Source of the DNA: Porphyra umbilicalis
Taxonomy: Eukaryota; Rhodophyta; Bangiophyceae; Bangiales; Bangiaceae
DNA: 64,000 bases
NCBI GenBank assembly: GCA_002049455.2
Contig: KV918938.1
Location: 91,328-155,327, forward strand
Direction: 5' to 3'
This document shows, one piece after another, positions 33,950-44,719 of the stretch; the first letter of the stretch is position 1, and every line of letters starts with the position of its first letter. Under the pieces are notes generated by a model. The model was not told the DNA's origin, searched no databases, and worked only from the letters and a program-made list of their open reading frames with translations. Both the position numbers and the translations under genes were made by a program.

Positions 33950-34378
33950 TTGCTGATCCCCCAATTTTGTCCTCATCGCCAGAGAACGGGAGTGCAACAG
34001 CAATGCAGGGACGTTTGTGATTGGCCAAGAGGAGCAACAGCAGTGCATGTCGGGTCCCGTCTTTACAGAATGTGCCCGTACGGCCCGCAAACGCACAATC
34101 GGCGCACTCGTTTTTCTGAGATTATCTGAGAATCCTGAAGAAAATCTCGATAGCTCACTGCTCTGGGCTACTTTACCACATGAGACGACTGAGAAAGGAA
34201 GAATATCTCAAGAAAACGGAGAATCTCGATTCTGCACGGACCTGGCGGTTGGAGAGCCAATGGTGCGTCGAAGATACGCACTCAGCAGCTGGTTGATGCT
34301 CTTCTAGACCAATGGTTGGCCTATTTTACAAAGCAGTCCCGGTCTTGGCGGATGAGGACGAAATTGGGGGATCAGCAA
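33950..34378. mobile_element. MITE family A, copy 2 (429 bp)
   Basis: Same terminal inverted repeats as the 12362 copy (TTGCTGATCCCCCAATTTTG ... and GGGGGATCAGCAA). TA lies on both sides (33948-33949 and 34379-34380). Shared internal segments include TTTACAGAATGTGCCCGTACG and the TTCTGCACGGA..TGGCGGT region. It codes for nothing. Confidence 0.88.
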
Positions 34379-34380
34379 TA

Positions 34381-35870
34381 CCACCCACCGCCGCGTCCCG
34401 CGCGCGCGCGTACTGCCCCCCCCCCACGCCACCCGCGCCCACCCACACCCCCGCCGCAGCCCCCACGTCGCCGCCACCCCCGCCGACCGTTGCCGCTAAC
34501 CGCGCCCCCGCCAGCGACCGCCGCCGCCACCCGCGCCCCCGCCCGCGCCGATCGCCGCCGCCCCCGCCGACCGTTGCCGCCACCTGCGCGCCGGCCACTG
34601 ACCGCCCCCGCCGTCCGCCCCTCCCGCCCCCGCCGATCGCCGCCACCCCTGCCGATCGTTGCCGCCACCCGCGCCCCCGCCACAGACCGACGCCGCCACC
34701 CGCGCTCCCGTCCCCGTAGTCACCGCTCGCCCCTCCCGCCGCAACCGAGCGCCGCCGCCACCCGCGCACCAGTCCCCATAGTTGCCGTCCGCCCCCCTCG
34801 CCCCCGTCGATCGACGCCGCCACAGGCACCGGCCGCATTCGTCGCCGCCCTCGACGAACGTCGCTGTCACCCGCGCCCCCGTCCCCGTCGTCGCCGTCCG
34901 CCCCCCCCGCCTCCGCCGATCGCCGCCCCCGCTGTCGCCGCCGCCACGACACCCGCCCCCGTCCCCGCCGTCGCCGTCCACTCCTGGCACCGACGCCAGG
35001 CGCCGTCTCCGATTGCGCCCGCCCCGCTGCCAGCCCCGCCGATTACCGTCCCCGCCGCGACCGGCACCCCCGCCCTCGTTCCCGCCACCGACGACCACCG
35101 CCGCCGTCACTGCCGCCAACCGCCGCCCCTGCCGCCAATCGCCGCCCCCCCCCTCCGTCGCCAACCGCCGCAGCAGCTCGCGCGCCTGCCCTCGCCGTCG
35201 CCATCCGCTCTTCACCCCGCCGTCGAATGCTACCGCTCGCTACCTTTTTATCCGCGGCGCCGCCGTCAGCCCCGCCGACCGCCCCCCCCGCCGTACCCGC
35301 CCCTGCCCCCGTCCCGGTGACGCCGATCGTCCCCCTGCCGCCGCCGAACGCCACCGCAGCCGCGGGTCCCGACGAAAGCCGGTCCTGCCGACCGCTGCCC
35401 CCCAGCCCGCCCCCGGTCCCGCCGTCGCGTACCGCTGCCCCGGCCGTCGCCTCTTTCGCCCCTACCGACGGCCGCCGCAGCACGCGCGCCCGTTCGTGCC
35501 GTCGCCGATGGCTGCCCCTGTCATCACCGCTGCCGCCGCCGCTCCCTCCAACCGCCATTCGCCCCGCCGATGCCGCCACCTCCGCGCCGTCCCCGCCCCC
35601 GTCCGCCCCCGTTGCTGCCGTAGCCGTCCGGTCCCCCCGCCGCTGCAGCCGACCACCGATCCCGCTGTCGGCGCTCGCAAGACGTCCCCCGCTGTCCGCC
35701 GCCCCCGCCTTCGCCCACATCACCGCCGCCACCGTCCGCCCCCGTCGTCACCGCCGCCCCCAGCGCCCGCTCCCGACCCCGCCCCGTGACGGTCGCGGCC
35801 GACCGCCGCCATCGCCTTCCCTTTAACTGCCACCTCCGGCGCTGACCGCCGCTATTGAGGCAGTACCCCA
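34381..35870. repeat. 1.5-kb C-rich low-complexity tract
   Basis: Starts exactly at the MITE edge and stops at the Copia arm. It is a degenerate array of CCGCC, GTCGCC and CCCCCGCCGATCGCCGCC-like phrases with almost no A or T. All frames are open for long distances (Pro/Ala/Arg-rich on plus, Gly/Ala-rich on minus), which I attribute to composition. No period is strict enough to define a unit by eye. Confidence 0.7.
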
Positions 35871-36407
35871 AGCACGCGCAGGTACGTCGGAGTGACCGCG
35901 GACTGCCTGTCTAATTCCAAATGTACTTATGCGGTCATCGGCTTGTTTGGCTGTGCCATTGACATGCATTGCTGTATGTGTGTGACGTAAATTCCTGTAC
36001 TTGTTTCTCGAGGGCAGCTCACTTTGGACCTCAGCTCAGGGAGATTCTCGTGGGGTCATCGAGGGGCGTCGCGATTTGTGGGGTGATGAGAGCATGTACC
36101 CTCCAAGGGAGGGAGCACTACGCTGGCGGGGAATGCGCCGGCAGAACGTGGCGAGAGAGGCGCACGGAGGGGTTAAGAGCCTTCTGGCCTCGCGCCTCAG
36201 ACAGCTCTCGAGTAAAGCAACGCATCCACCCAACTACCGTTCACTTTACAGGTTATGGGCCCAGCTGTCGCTGGTGTTAACCGTCGTCTTCCCTGTGGTC
36301 ACGGGCGAGACGACGTTGCTGGGGTCGCGGTGTGTTCCGGCGTCGGGCGGGCTTGTTGTGCTCTCTACGTCGTTAGTCCGGCGCTGCGTGGCGCCGAGGT
36401 CGTCAGC

Positions 36408-37664
36408 ATGGCAGACCACGGCCGCTATGGCGGCCCCCGGTTCGCGCAGTTGAACGACGACTACAAGGAATGGGTAGCGTACCAGCGTGCGCAGCTCAAG
36501 AAGGAGAAGCTCTGGGCGGCGTTTGTGACGGACCGACCGGCATCTTTGTCCGATGACAAGAAGTCCTACCCGGTGGTCGACGCGTGGGACGCCATGAGCG
36601 AGGCGGCGCTGGCGACCATCCAGATGTCGGTCAATCCCTTGCATCTCAACACGGTCACGTCGGTGGACACGGCTAAAGAGTCGTGGGACGCGCTCAAGGT
36701 CATGTTCGAGGCGCGAGACAACGCGCAGCTGCTGCGGCTCATGGACGAGCTGAGCAGCCTCAAGAAGGGCTGCGACGAGAACATCATCAAGTTTGCGTCG
36801 CGCGCCAAGATGATCCGGGACGAGCTCGCCATGCTCGGCAACCCCGTGGACGACAACACGCTTGCGCTGCGTGTCCTGGCAGGGCTTCCGGCAGAGTACT
36901 GGATGCTCAGGACGGTGTTGGAGAACAAGGACACTGAGCTCGCCATGTCGGACGTGACGGCTAAGCTGCCTCAAGTCGAGCAGCGGAGTATTGCTCTCGG
37001 CGCTTCCAAGCCTTCTGACAGTGTCAAGTCACAAGTTTTTGCGGCAGCGGCGCCTAAGAAGCCGTTTGAAAAGAAGTCGGTCGCGTGCTTCTTCTGCAAG
37101 AAGAAGGGACATATGAAGCGCGACTGCCACAAGAAGAAGGTGGACGAGGCCAAGGGCAAGGGAAAGCCCGGCAGTGGTGGTCGTGAAGGCGGCTCCGGCG
37201 GCGGGCCCCACGCGGGTGCCGCTCTGGCCTACACTGCTTCTACTGGCAATTGTGGGAGCAGCAATGCTCGCGGGAGCTCCCTGTGTTCATCAACTTGGCT
37301 GCTCGACTCTGGCGCAACCAACCACATGGCCGCCAGGGATAAGGGCTCCACCGTCCGGAAGGCCGGAAGCGGGGCCAGGGTCACCTTGGCCAACGGCGAT
37401 AAGGTACCCATCAAGGGGCACGGCCACGTCTCCATGGATGTTGGCAAGGGAAAAACCCAGACTCGCAAGGTGCTTGAGGAGGCCATGCTCGTACCGAACC
37501 TGACCAGCAGCCTGCTGTCGGTTCGAGCGGTCGACCGCAATCGAGGTGCGGTGGTGTTCGTCGGAAACGCCTGTCTCATCCTGAGGGACAGGGATGCTGT
37601 TCATTCGAGCAGAGTGCTCGACAAGGCGACCGTTGTCGGCAAGGTGAACGACCTGGAGCAGTAA
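36408..37664 (+). CDS. Copia Gag-protease, copy 1
   Basis: From the ATG at 36408 (MADHGRYGGPRFAQLNDDYK) the protein shows a Copia Gag (UBN2-type) pattern: YKEWVAYQRAQLKKEKLWAA, AKESWDALKVMFEARDNAQL, LPAEYWMLRTVLENKD. A CCHC zinc knuckle CFFCKKKGHMKRDC follows at ~37087, and then the protease active site WLLDSGATNHMA at ~37300. The frame is open further upstream to 36255, but 36408 starts the recognisable domain. It ends with TAA at 37662 (VNDLEQ-stop), a stop that copy 2 shares at the same codon. Gag would form the particle; the protease would process Gag-Pol. Confidence 0.88.
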   Translation: MADHGRYGGPRFAQLNDDYKEWVAYQRAQLKKEKLWAAFVTDRPASLSDDKKSYPVVDAWDAMSEAALATIQMSVNPLHLNTVTSVDTAKESWDALKVMFEARDNAQLLRLMDELSSLKKGCDENIIKFASRAKMIRDELAMLGNPVDDNTLALRVLAGLPAEYWMLRTVLENKDTELAMSDVTAKLPQVEQRSIALGASKPSDSVKSQVFAAAAPKKPFEKKSVACFFCKKKGHMKRDCHKKKVDEAKGKGKPGSGGREGGSGGGPHAGAALAYTASTGNCGSSNARGSSLCSSTWLLDSGATNHMAARDKGSTVRKAGSGARVTLANGDKVPIKGHGHVSMDVGKGKTQTRKVLEEAMLVPNLTSSLLSVRAVDRNRGAVVFVGNACLILRDRDAVHSSRVLDKATVVGKVNDLEQ

Positions 37665-40038
37665 GTTCTCAAGGTCACGCCGGTCAAGGCGTCGGCGTGC
37701 GCGGCATCGACGCGCATCGCTGGGGAGGCGGAGCTGGGGCATTGTCGGTTCATCCACTTGGGGTTGGAGATCCTCAAGCTGGCGGGAACAATGGTTGACG
37801 GAATGCCGTCGTCAGTTGCAGACGCCAAGCGCGTCATTGGCACTGCTTGCGTGTCGTGTGTGGACGGAAAGATGGTTCAGGCGCCCAGCCTCCGATCGTA
37901 GACAGTGACGACCAAGTGCGAACTGGTGCAAACCGACATTGGTGGCCCTCTCACTGAGTCGCTGGGTGGCTCCATCTACTTCACGACGGCGCTGGAGGAC
38001 TCCACGGGCTTTATCACGGCTACGCCTACCAAGACGCCAGGGATGGCCCCGCACCCGCTCAAGACACGCATCAAGCAGCTTGAGACGCTGACGGGCGTGA
38101 AAGCGAAGCGTTTCCGTCACGACGGTGCAAAGGAGTACGTCACGAACGATCTTTAATTGTGGTACGAGGATGAGGCCATCACGTCTGAGATTACGGCGCC
38201 GTACAAGTCGCAGCAGAACGGCAAGGCGGAGCGGGTGAACCGCGCGCTGATGGTGCGCGTGCGTGCTGCCCTGCTTGACGCCGGTGCGGAGAAAAAGCTG
38301 TCGGCCAAGGCGTTGGCCTCCGTCGTCCATGTGCTCAACCGATCTCCAAAGACGGGTCTCGAAGTGACGCCGCTCGAGGCGCCGATGGGTCAAAGCCCCA
38401 ACGTCGCAGGATTCTGCGTTTGGGGGAGTCGGGCGTGGGTGCTCAAGCCGAAGAAGCAGCAGCGCAAGGTGGAGCCAAGGACCGACGTCGGCCGCTTTGT
38501 CGGCTACACTGTCGGTGGCCAGGCCTACCGCATCCTCCAGGACGAGACAAACCAAGTCTTCGAGCGGCGGGACGTGCTGATGAAGGAGAACTCGGCGAAG
38601 GACGCGGCGTCAGCAGTCGGGTCAAGTGGTAGTCCTTGGCTGACTGCGGAATATGACGGCAACAAGGACCGCGCCACGTAAGGGGCAATGGACACGTTTG
38701 GAGCAGAAGGCGGGCGAAAGGACATGTCCTCCCCCGACGACACCTCTGACAGCGACAACGAAGTCGGTCCTCCATCCTTTGCTGGCGGTTGCCAGGAGGA
38801 CGACGAGGACGGCGTCGGTGGCTCTACACCCGCAGCTGCGCAAGCACCTGCGGCCACTGACAGCGTCGCACCGGGGCCTCGTCGCTCGAAGCGCAAACCA
38901 GCCCTCAAGGAATCATGGTGGGAGAAGGAACCCAAGGCGTACTTGGAAAGCGGTAACGCTTTCGCGGCTGAGGCGGGCTGGGACTTACACAAGCCACCTG
39001 CAAACGAGAAGGAGGCCCGCGCTCGTCCGGACTGGCCGCGGTGGAAGCAGGCCATGAAGGAGGAGGTGGCAGCACACAAGAAGCTTGGCACCTGGTCCAT
39101 GACCAGGGGCAACAACAAGAAGCACAAGGCCTTCAACACGCGATTCGTGTTCGAAATCGAGCACAGCACGGAGGGCAAGCTGCCGCGCTACAAGGCTCAA
39201 CTCGAGGCCCAAGGGTTCAACCAGGTGCCCGGACGAGACTCTGACGAGACGTGGGCTTTGGTACCTAACACGGGCACGACACGTGCTCTCTTTGCTGTGG
39301 CGGCAGTCATGGGCTGGGAGATTCATCATTTCGACGTTAAGACAGCCTTTGTCAACGCCAAGATAGACAAGGAGATGTACATCAAACTCCCTGACGGGGT
39401 CGAACCGGAGGGGCTCGAGGAGATGTGTCGGCATAACCTGGCACTCTATGGGACGAAGCAGGCGGGGCGGCTCTGGGGCATCAAGCTCGACAAAGAGCTC
39501 AAGGAGATGGTCGCGGCCTGGTACAATGTGGACCCGTGCCTTTACGAGTGGTGCCACCCCGTGGACGGGCGCGTCTTCATCCTCGTGTATGTTGACGACC
39601 TTATCGTGGCGGGCGAGAAGCTGGACGGGGTCAAGGCCGTTAAGCGCTTCGTGTCTGTCAAGTTTGAGGTGCGCGACATGTAGGAGGAGAAAGAATTTAT
39701 CGGCATGAAGGTCATGCGCAACCGGGCGGCCAAGACTCTGACGTTTAGCAACCCGGGGAACACCGCCACGCTGCTGGTGGCGTTCGAGATGGACAAGGCG
39801 ACGCCAAACAAGACACCGATGGCGTCGGGGGTCACGCTCAAAAAGACAGGGGCGGGCCTTCTGCCGAAAGGCAACCGTCACGCCGAGTTGGTCGGCTCCT
39901 TCCTCTACCTATCTACCACGACGAGGCCAGACTTGGCCTTTGCTGTGGGAGTGCTCTCACGCTTCATGCCCTGCCCTGAGGAGGACGACATGCGCGCAGC
40001 CAAGGGGGTTCTGCGTTACCTGCGCGGAACGACTCGCC
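37665..40038 (+). pseudogene. Copia integrase-reverse transcriptase, copy 1, with in-frame stops
   Basis: Continuing in the Gag frame: a GAG-pre-integrase finger (LGHCRFIHLGLEILKLAG to CVSCVDGKM), integrase core (LVQTDIGGPLTESLGGSIYF, RHDGAKEYV, SQQNGKAERVNRALM), then RT (WKQAMKEEVAAHKKLGTW, HFDVKTAFVNAKIDKEMY and the active site YVDDLIVAGEKLDGV at ~39588). The stop codons are TAG ~37902, TAA 38154 (Lys in copy 2), TAA 38679 and TAG 39681 (shared with copy 2). RNase H is cut off after ~115 codons at 40038-40052. Confidence 0.9.
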
Positions 40039-40044
40039 CTTTGA

Positions 40045-42929
40045 CTACTTGAGGAGTGCCCTTGATGAAAAGATGGGCGCTTTTGAGAGACAACCAACAA
40101 AGCACGTTCGCACACATACACACAAGCTCAAGCCACTCAACCACTTCACTGTGGTCCCCCATCCCCTATCCTCACTGCGTTTCAACACCTGAAAGTCGCG
40201 AACCATGTGGTAGGCGACGTCGACATGCTTGGTCCGCCCCGTCGCCTCGGGGTTGTTGACCAGCGCCAGGCAGGACTGGTTGTCCTCCACCATCGCCACG
40301 GCGCCGCCGTCGACGGCCAGAGCCGACAGCAGCTTGCGTTGCCACAGCGCCTCCTTGGTCGCCATTGCGGCGGCCACGTTCTCGGCCTCGGCCGTCCAGG
40401 TGGCCACGGTCGACTGCCGCTTGCTTGCCCACGCAATCGGCCCGCCATTGCAGGTCAAGACGAAACCGGTTGTCGAACGACGACCGTCCATGTCGCCGGC
40501 CCAATCGGCGTCGACAAACTCTTGCAGCGGCTTGCTGCCTCCGTAGACAACTCCCAGGCGAGTCGTCTCGCGCATGTAGCGCGAAGCCCTCTTGGAAGCG
40601 CGCATGTGGTCCTCCTCTTGGCAGGACATGAAGCGCGACAGCACTCCCACAGCAAAGGCCAAGTCTGGCCTCGTCGTGGTAGATAGGTAGAGGAAGGAGC
40701 CGACCAACTCGGCGTGACGGTTGCCTTTCGGCAGAAGGCCCGCCCCTGTCTTTTTGAGCGTGACCCCCGACGCCATCGGTGTCTTGTTTGGCGTCGCCTT
40801 GTCCATCTCGAACGCCACCAGCAGCGTGGCGGTGTTCCCCGGGTTGCTAAACGTCAGAGTCTTGGCCGCCCGGTTGCGCATGACCTTCATGCCGATAAAT
40901 TCTTTCTCCTCCTACATGTCGCGCACCTCAAACTTGACAGACACGAAGCGCTTAACGGCCTTGACCCCGTCCAGCTTCTCGCCCGCCACGATAAGGTCGT
41001 CAACATACACGAGGATGAAGACGCGCCCGTCCACGGGGTGGCACCACTCGTAAAGGCACGGGTCCACATTGTACCAGGCCGCGACCATCTCCTTGAGCTC
41101 TTTGTCGAGCTTGATGCCCCAGAGCCGCCCCGCCTGCTTCGTCCCATAGAGTGCCAGGTTATGCCGACACATCTCCTCGAGCCCCTCCGGTTCGACCCCG
41201 TCAGGGAGTTTGATGTACATCTCCTTGTCCATCTTGGCGTTGAGGAAGTCTGTCTTGACATCAACATGATGAATCTCTCAGCCCGTAGCTGCAGCCACAG
41301 CAAAGAGAGACCGTCTCGTAGCCGCGTTGGGCACCGGAGCCCATATCTCATCAAGTCGGGCCCCGGCACTTGGTTTAAGCCTTGGGCCACGAGGCGGGCC
41401 TTGAACCGCCTCATCTTTATCTCCGCGTCGTGCTTGATGTCGAACACGAATCGCGTGTTGAAGGCCTTGTGCTTCTTGTTGTTCACCTTAATCTTGGACC
41501 AGGTGCCAAGCTTCTTGTGTGCTGCCACCTCCTCCTTCATGGCTTGCTTCCACCGCGGCCAATCAGGACGAGCGCGCGCCTCCTTCTCATTTGCAGGCGG
41601 CTTGTGCAGGTCGCAGCCCGACGCATTCGCAGACTTGGTACCGCTTGCCAGGTACGCCTTTGGGTCCTTCTCCCACCATGTAACTTTGGGAGCTAGCTTG
41701 CGCTTCGAGCATTGAGGCCTCAGTGCGACGCTGACACTGGCCGCAGGTGCTTGACATACCCAGGGTGTCGAGTCATCGTCGCCGTCATCGTCCTCTTTCT
41801 CGCTCTCTTCAGCGAGGGAACGAGGACTGCCATCTTCGTCGCTTGTGAAAGTCTTTTCGGGGGCGTACTCGTCCCCACGCCCGCCTTTGGCGTCGAGCAC
41901 GTCCATTTCCCCTTCCGTGCCGTCGACGCTGTCGGCGTCAGCCTCCGCAGTCAGCCGGGGACCAACGCTTGGCCCGACCGCCGACGTCTCGATCTTAGCA
42001 GAGTTCTCCTCCATCAGCACGTCTCGACGCTCGAAGACTTCGTTCGTCTCGTCCTCGAGAATGTGGTAGGCCCCGCCACCGACAGTGTAGCCGACAAAGC
42101 GGCCGACGTCAGTCCTTGCCTCCAGCTTACGCTGCTGCTTCTTAGGTTTGAGCGCCCACGCCCGACTCCTCCAAACGCGGAATCCCGCGACGTTGGGGCT
42201 TTGACCCATCAGCGCCTCGAGCGGCGTCACTTTGAGCCCCGCCTTTGAGGACCGGTTCAAAACATGAACGTTGGTAGCCAACCCCTCAGCCCACAGCTAT
42301 TTCGCCGCTCCGGAATCGAGCAGAGCAGAAGGCACGCGATCCATCACCGTGCGGTTCACCCGCTTCACTTTGCCGTTCTGCTGTGACTTGTACGGCGCTG
42401 TTTTCTCCGATGTGATGCCCTTGTCCTCGTGCCACGCTTTGAGGTCCTTGGTGACGTATTCCTTGTCACCATCATGACGGACACGCCTGACCTTGGTCCC
42501 CGTCAGTGTCTCGAGCTGCTTGATACGCGTCTTGAGCACGTCCAGGGCCATCCCTTTTGTCTTGATAGGTGTAGCCGTGATAAAGCCCGTGGAGTCCTCC
42601 AGCGCCGTCTTGAAGTAGATGGAGCCACCCAGCGACTCAGTGAGAGGGCCACCAATGTCGGTGTGCACCAGTTCGCACTTGGATGTCGCTGCCGACGAGC
42701 ATGGGCTGGGCGACTGAACCATCCTGCCGTCCACACACGGCACACACACCGTGCAAATGACGCGCTTGGCGTCTGCAACTGACGACGGCATTCCGTCAAC
42801 CATTGTTCCCGCCAGCTTGAGGATCTCCAACCCCAAGTGGATGAACCGACAATGCCCCAGCTCCGCCTCCCCAGCGATGCGCGTCGATGCCGCGCACGCC
42901 GACGCCTTGACCGGCGTGACCTTGAGAAC
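40045..42929 (-). pseudogene. Copia integrase-RT-RNase H, copy 2, broken
   Basis: Integrase segment 42836-42297 (LVHTDIGGPLTESLGGSIYF, SQQNGKVKRVNRTVM) ends at a stop (GAAK-stop). RT begins after it (42281 leftwards). A one-base frameshift near 41360 (after NQVPGPD) and a TGA nearby disrupt RT before the intact segment MDKEMYIKLPDGVEPEGLEE to YVDDLIVAG (41232-40912). The TAG after KFEVRDM is shared with copy 1. RNase H follows (FVDADWAGDMDGRRSTTGF, TAEAENVAAAMATKEA, DNQSCLALVNNPEATGRTKH). The C-terminus after HMVRDFQVLKR departs from the Copia pattern. Confidence 0.88.
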
Positions 42930-44186
42930 TTACTGCTCCAGGTCGTTCACCTTGCCGACAACGGTCGCCTTGTCGAGCACTCTGCTCGAATGAACAGCAT
43001 CCCTGTCCCTCAGGATGAGACAGGCGTTTCCGACGAACACCACCGCACCTCGATTGCGGTCGACCGCTCGAACCGACAGCAGGCTGCTGGTCAGGTTCGG
43101 TACGAGCATGGCCTCCTCAAGCACCTTGCGAGTCTGGGTTTTTCCCTTGCCAACATCCATGGAGACGTGGCCGTGCCCCTTGATGGGCACCTTATCGCCG
43201 TTGGCCAAGGTGACCCTGGCCCCGCTTCCGGCCTTCCGGACGGTGGAGCCCTTATCCCTGGCGGCCATGTGGTTGGTTGCGCCAGAGTCGAGCAGCCAAG
43301 TTGATGAACACAGGGAGCTCCCGCGAGCATTGCTGCTCCCACAATTGCCAGTAGAAGCAGTGTAGGCCAGAGCGGCACCCGCGTGGGGCCCGCCGCCGGA
43401 GCCGCCTTCACGACCACCACTGCCGGGCTTTCCCTTGCCCTTGGCCTCGTCCACCTTCTTCTTGTGGCAGTCGCGCTTCATATGTCCCTTCTTCTTGCAG
43501 AAGAAGCACGCGACCGACTTCTTTTCAAACGGCTTCTTAGGCGCCGCTGCCGCAAAAACTTGTGACTTGACACTGTCAGAAGGCTTGGAAGCGCCGAGAG
43601 CAATACTCCGCTGCTCGACTTGAGGCAGCTTAGCCGTCACGTCCGACATGGCGAGCTCAGTGTCCTTGTTCTCCAACACCGTCCTGAGCATCCAGTACTC
43701 TGCCGGAAGCCCTGCCAGGACACGCAGCGCAAGCGTGTTGTCGTCCACGGGGTTGCCGAGCATGGCGAGCTCGTCCCGGATCATCTTGGCGCGCGACGCA
43801 AACTTGATGATGTTCTCGTCGCAGCCCTTCTTGAGGCTGCTCAGCTCGTCCATGAGCCGCAGCAGCTGCGCGTTGTCTCGCGCCTCGAACATGACCTTGA
43901 GCGCGTCCCACGACTCTTTAGCCGTGTCCACCGACGTGACCGTGTTGAGATGCAAGGGATTGACCGACATCTGGATGGTCGCCAGCGCCGCCTCGCTCAT
44001 GGCGTCCCACGCGTCGACCACCGGGTAGGACTTCTTGTCATCGGACAAAGATGCCGGTCGGTCCGTCACAAACGCCGCCCAGAGCTTCTCCTTCTTGAGC
44101 TGCGCACGCTGGTACGCTACCCATTCCTTGTAGTCGTCGTTCAACTGCGCGAACCGGGGGCCGCCATAGCGGCCGTGGTCTGCCAT
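42930..44186 (-). CDS. Copia Gag-protease, copy 2
   Basis: Nearly identical to copy 1 over the whole frame (seen changes include a Tyr/His switch in the segment that reads GYLIAVGQG versus GHLIAVGQG on the opposite strand). Carries the same zinc knuckle and DSGAT protease motif and the same terminal TAA (VNDLEQ-stop). Upstream frame is open to 44339 as in copy 1. Confidence 0.88.
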   Translation of the reverse strand: MADHGRYGGPRFAQLNDDYKEWVAYQRAQLKKEKLWAAFVTDRPASLSDDKKSYPVVDAWDAMSEAALATIQMSVNPLHLNTVTSVDTAKESWDALKVMFEARDNAQLLRLMDELSSLKKGCDENIIKFASRAKMIRDELAMLGNPVDDNTLALRVLAGLPAEYWMLRTVLENKDTELAMSDVTAKLPQVEQRSIALGASKPSDSVKSQVFAAAAPKKPFEKKSVACFFCKKKGHMKRDCHKKKVDEAKGKGKPGSGGREGGSGGGPHAGAALAYTASTGNCGSSNARGSSLCSSTWLLDSGATNHMAARDKGSTVRKAGSGARVTLANGDKVPIKGHGHVSMDVGKGKTQTRKVLEEAMLVPNLTSSLLSVRAVDRNRGAVVFVGNACLILRDRDAVHSSRVLDKATVVGKVNDLEQ

Positions 44187-44719
44187 GCTGACGACCTCGG
44201 CGCCACGCAGCGCCGGACTAACGACGAAGAGAGCACAACAAGCCCGCCCGACGCCGGAACACACCGCGACCCCAGCAACGTCGTCTCGCCCGTGACCACA
44301 GGGAAGACGACGGTTAACACCAGCGACAGCTGGGCCCATAACCTGTAAAGTGAACGGTAGTTGGGTGGATGCGTTGCTTTACTCGAGAGCTGTCTGAGGC
44401 GCGAGGCCAGAAGGCTCTTAACCCCTCCGTGCGCCTCTCTCGCCACGTTCTGCCGGCGCATTCCCCGCCAGCGTAGTGCTCCCTCCCTTGGAGGGTACAT
44501 GCTCTCATCACCCCACAAATCGCGACGCCCCTCGATGACCCCACGAGAATCTCCCTGAGCTGAGGTCCAAAGTGAGCTGCCCTCGAGAAACAAGTACAGG
44601 AATTTACGTCACACACATACAGCAATGCATGTCAATGGCACAGCCAAACAAGCCGATGACCGCATAAGTACATTTGGAATTAGACAGGCAGTCCGCGGTC
44701 ACTCCGACGTACCTGCGCG

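Larger units (their letters stand above)
35875..40038 (+). mobile_element. Ty1/Copia retrotransposon copy 1 (left arm of inverted pair)
   Basis: Carries Gag-PR-IN-RT in the Copia order, truncated at the start of RNase H (last homologous bases ACGACTCGCC at 40038). Its 5' terminus CGCGCAGGTACGTCGG coincides exactly with the outer end of the right arm (44719). No LTR pair is visible. The whole coding region lies in one frame with five in-frame stops (37662, ~37902, 38154, 38679, 39681) and no frameshift. Confidence 0.9.
40039..44719 (-). mobile_element. Ty1/Copia retrotransposon copy 2 (right arm of inverted pair)
   Basis: Minus-strand copy reading from 44719 leftwards. Coordinates of homologous bases in the two arms add to 80594-80595 almost throughout. 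The arms are near-identical for 35875-~37836 and ~39365-39970 but clearly diverged in between. This copy extends ~510 bases further than copy 1, giving most of RNase H (40557-40045). Its outer end abuts a Gypsy fragment, whereas copy 1 abuts the C-rich tract. No 3' LTR recognised; TGTTGAAACGC at ~40190 on the minus strand could be an LTR start but has no partner. Confidence 0.9.

Noticed and set aside
34316-35826. Pro-rich frames of 200-335 codons in the C-rich tract
   Set aside because: Low-complexity DNA open in most frames, with no conserved block. Not a gene.
36246-36974. 242-codon minus-strand frame opposite Copia Gag, present in both arms (also 43620-44348)
   Set aside because: Its conservation follows from the near-identity of the two arms. 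The sense frame carries the zinc knuckle and protease motifs, so the antisense frame is a shadow.
35875-44719. Pure assembly fold-back as the explanation of the Copia palindrome
   Set aside because: The arms differ in sequence over ~1.5 kb, carry private stops and a private frameshift, and end at different points inside. A simple artefact would give identical arms, although long-read checking is still warranted.
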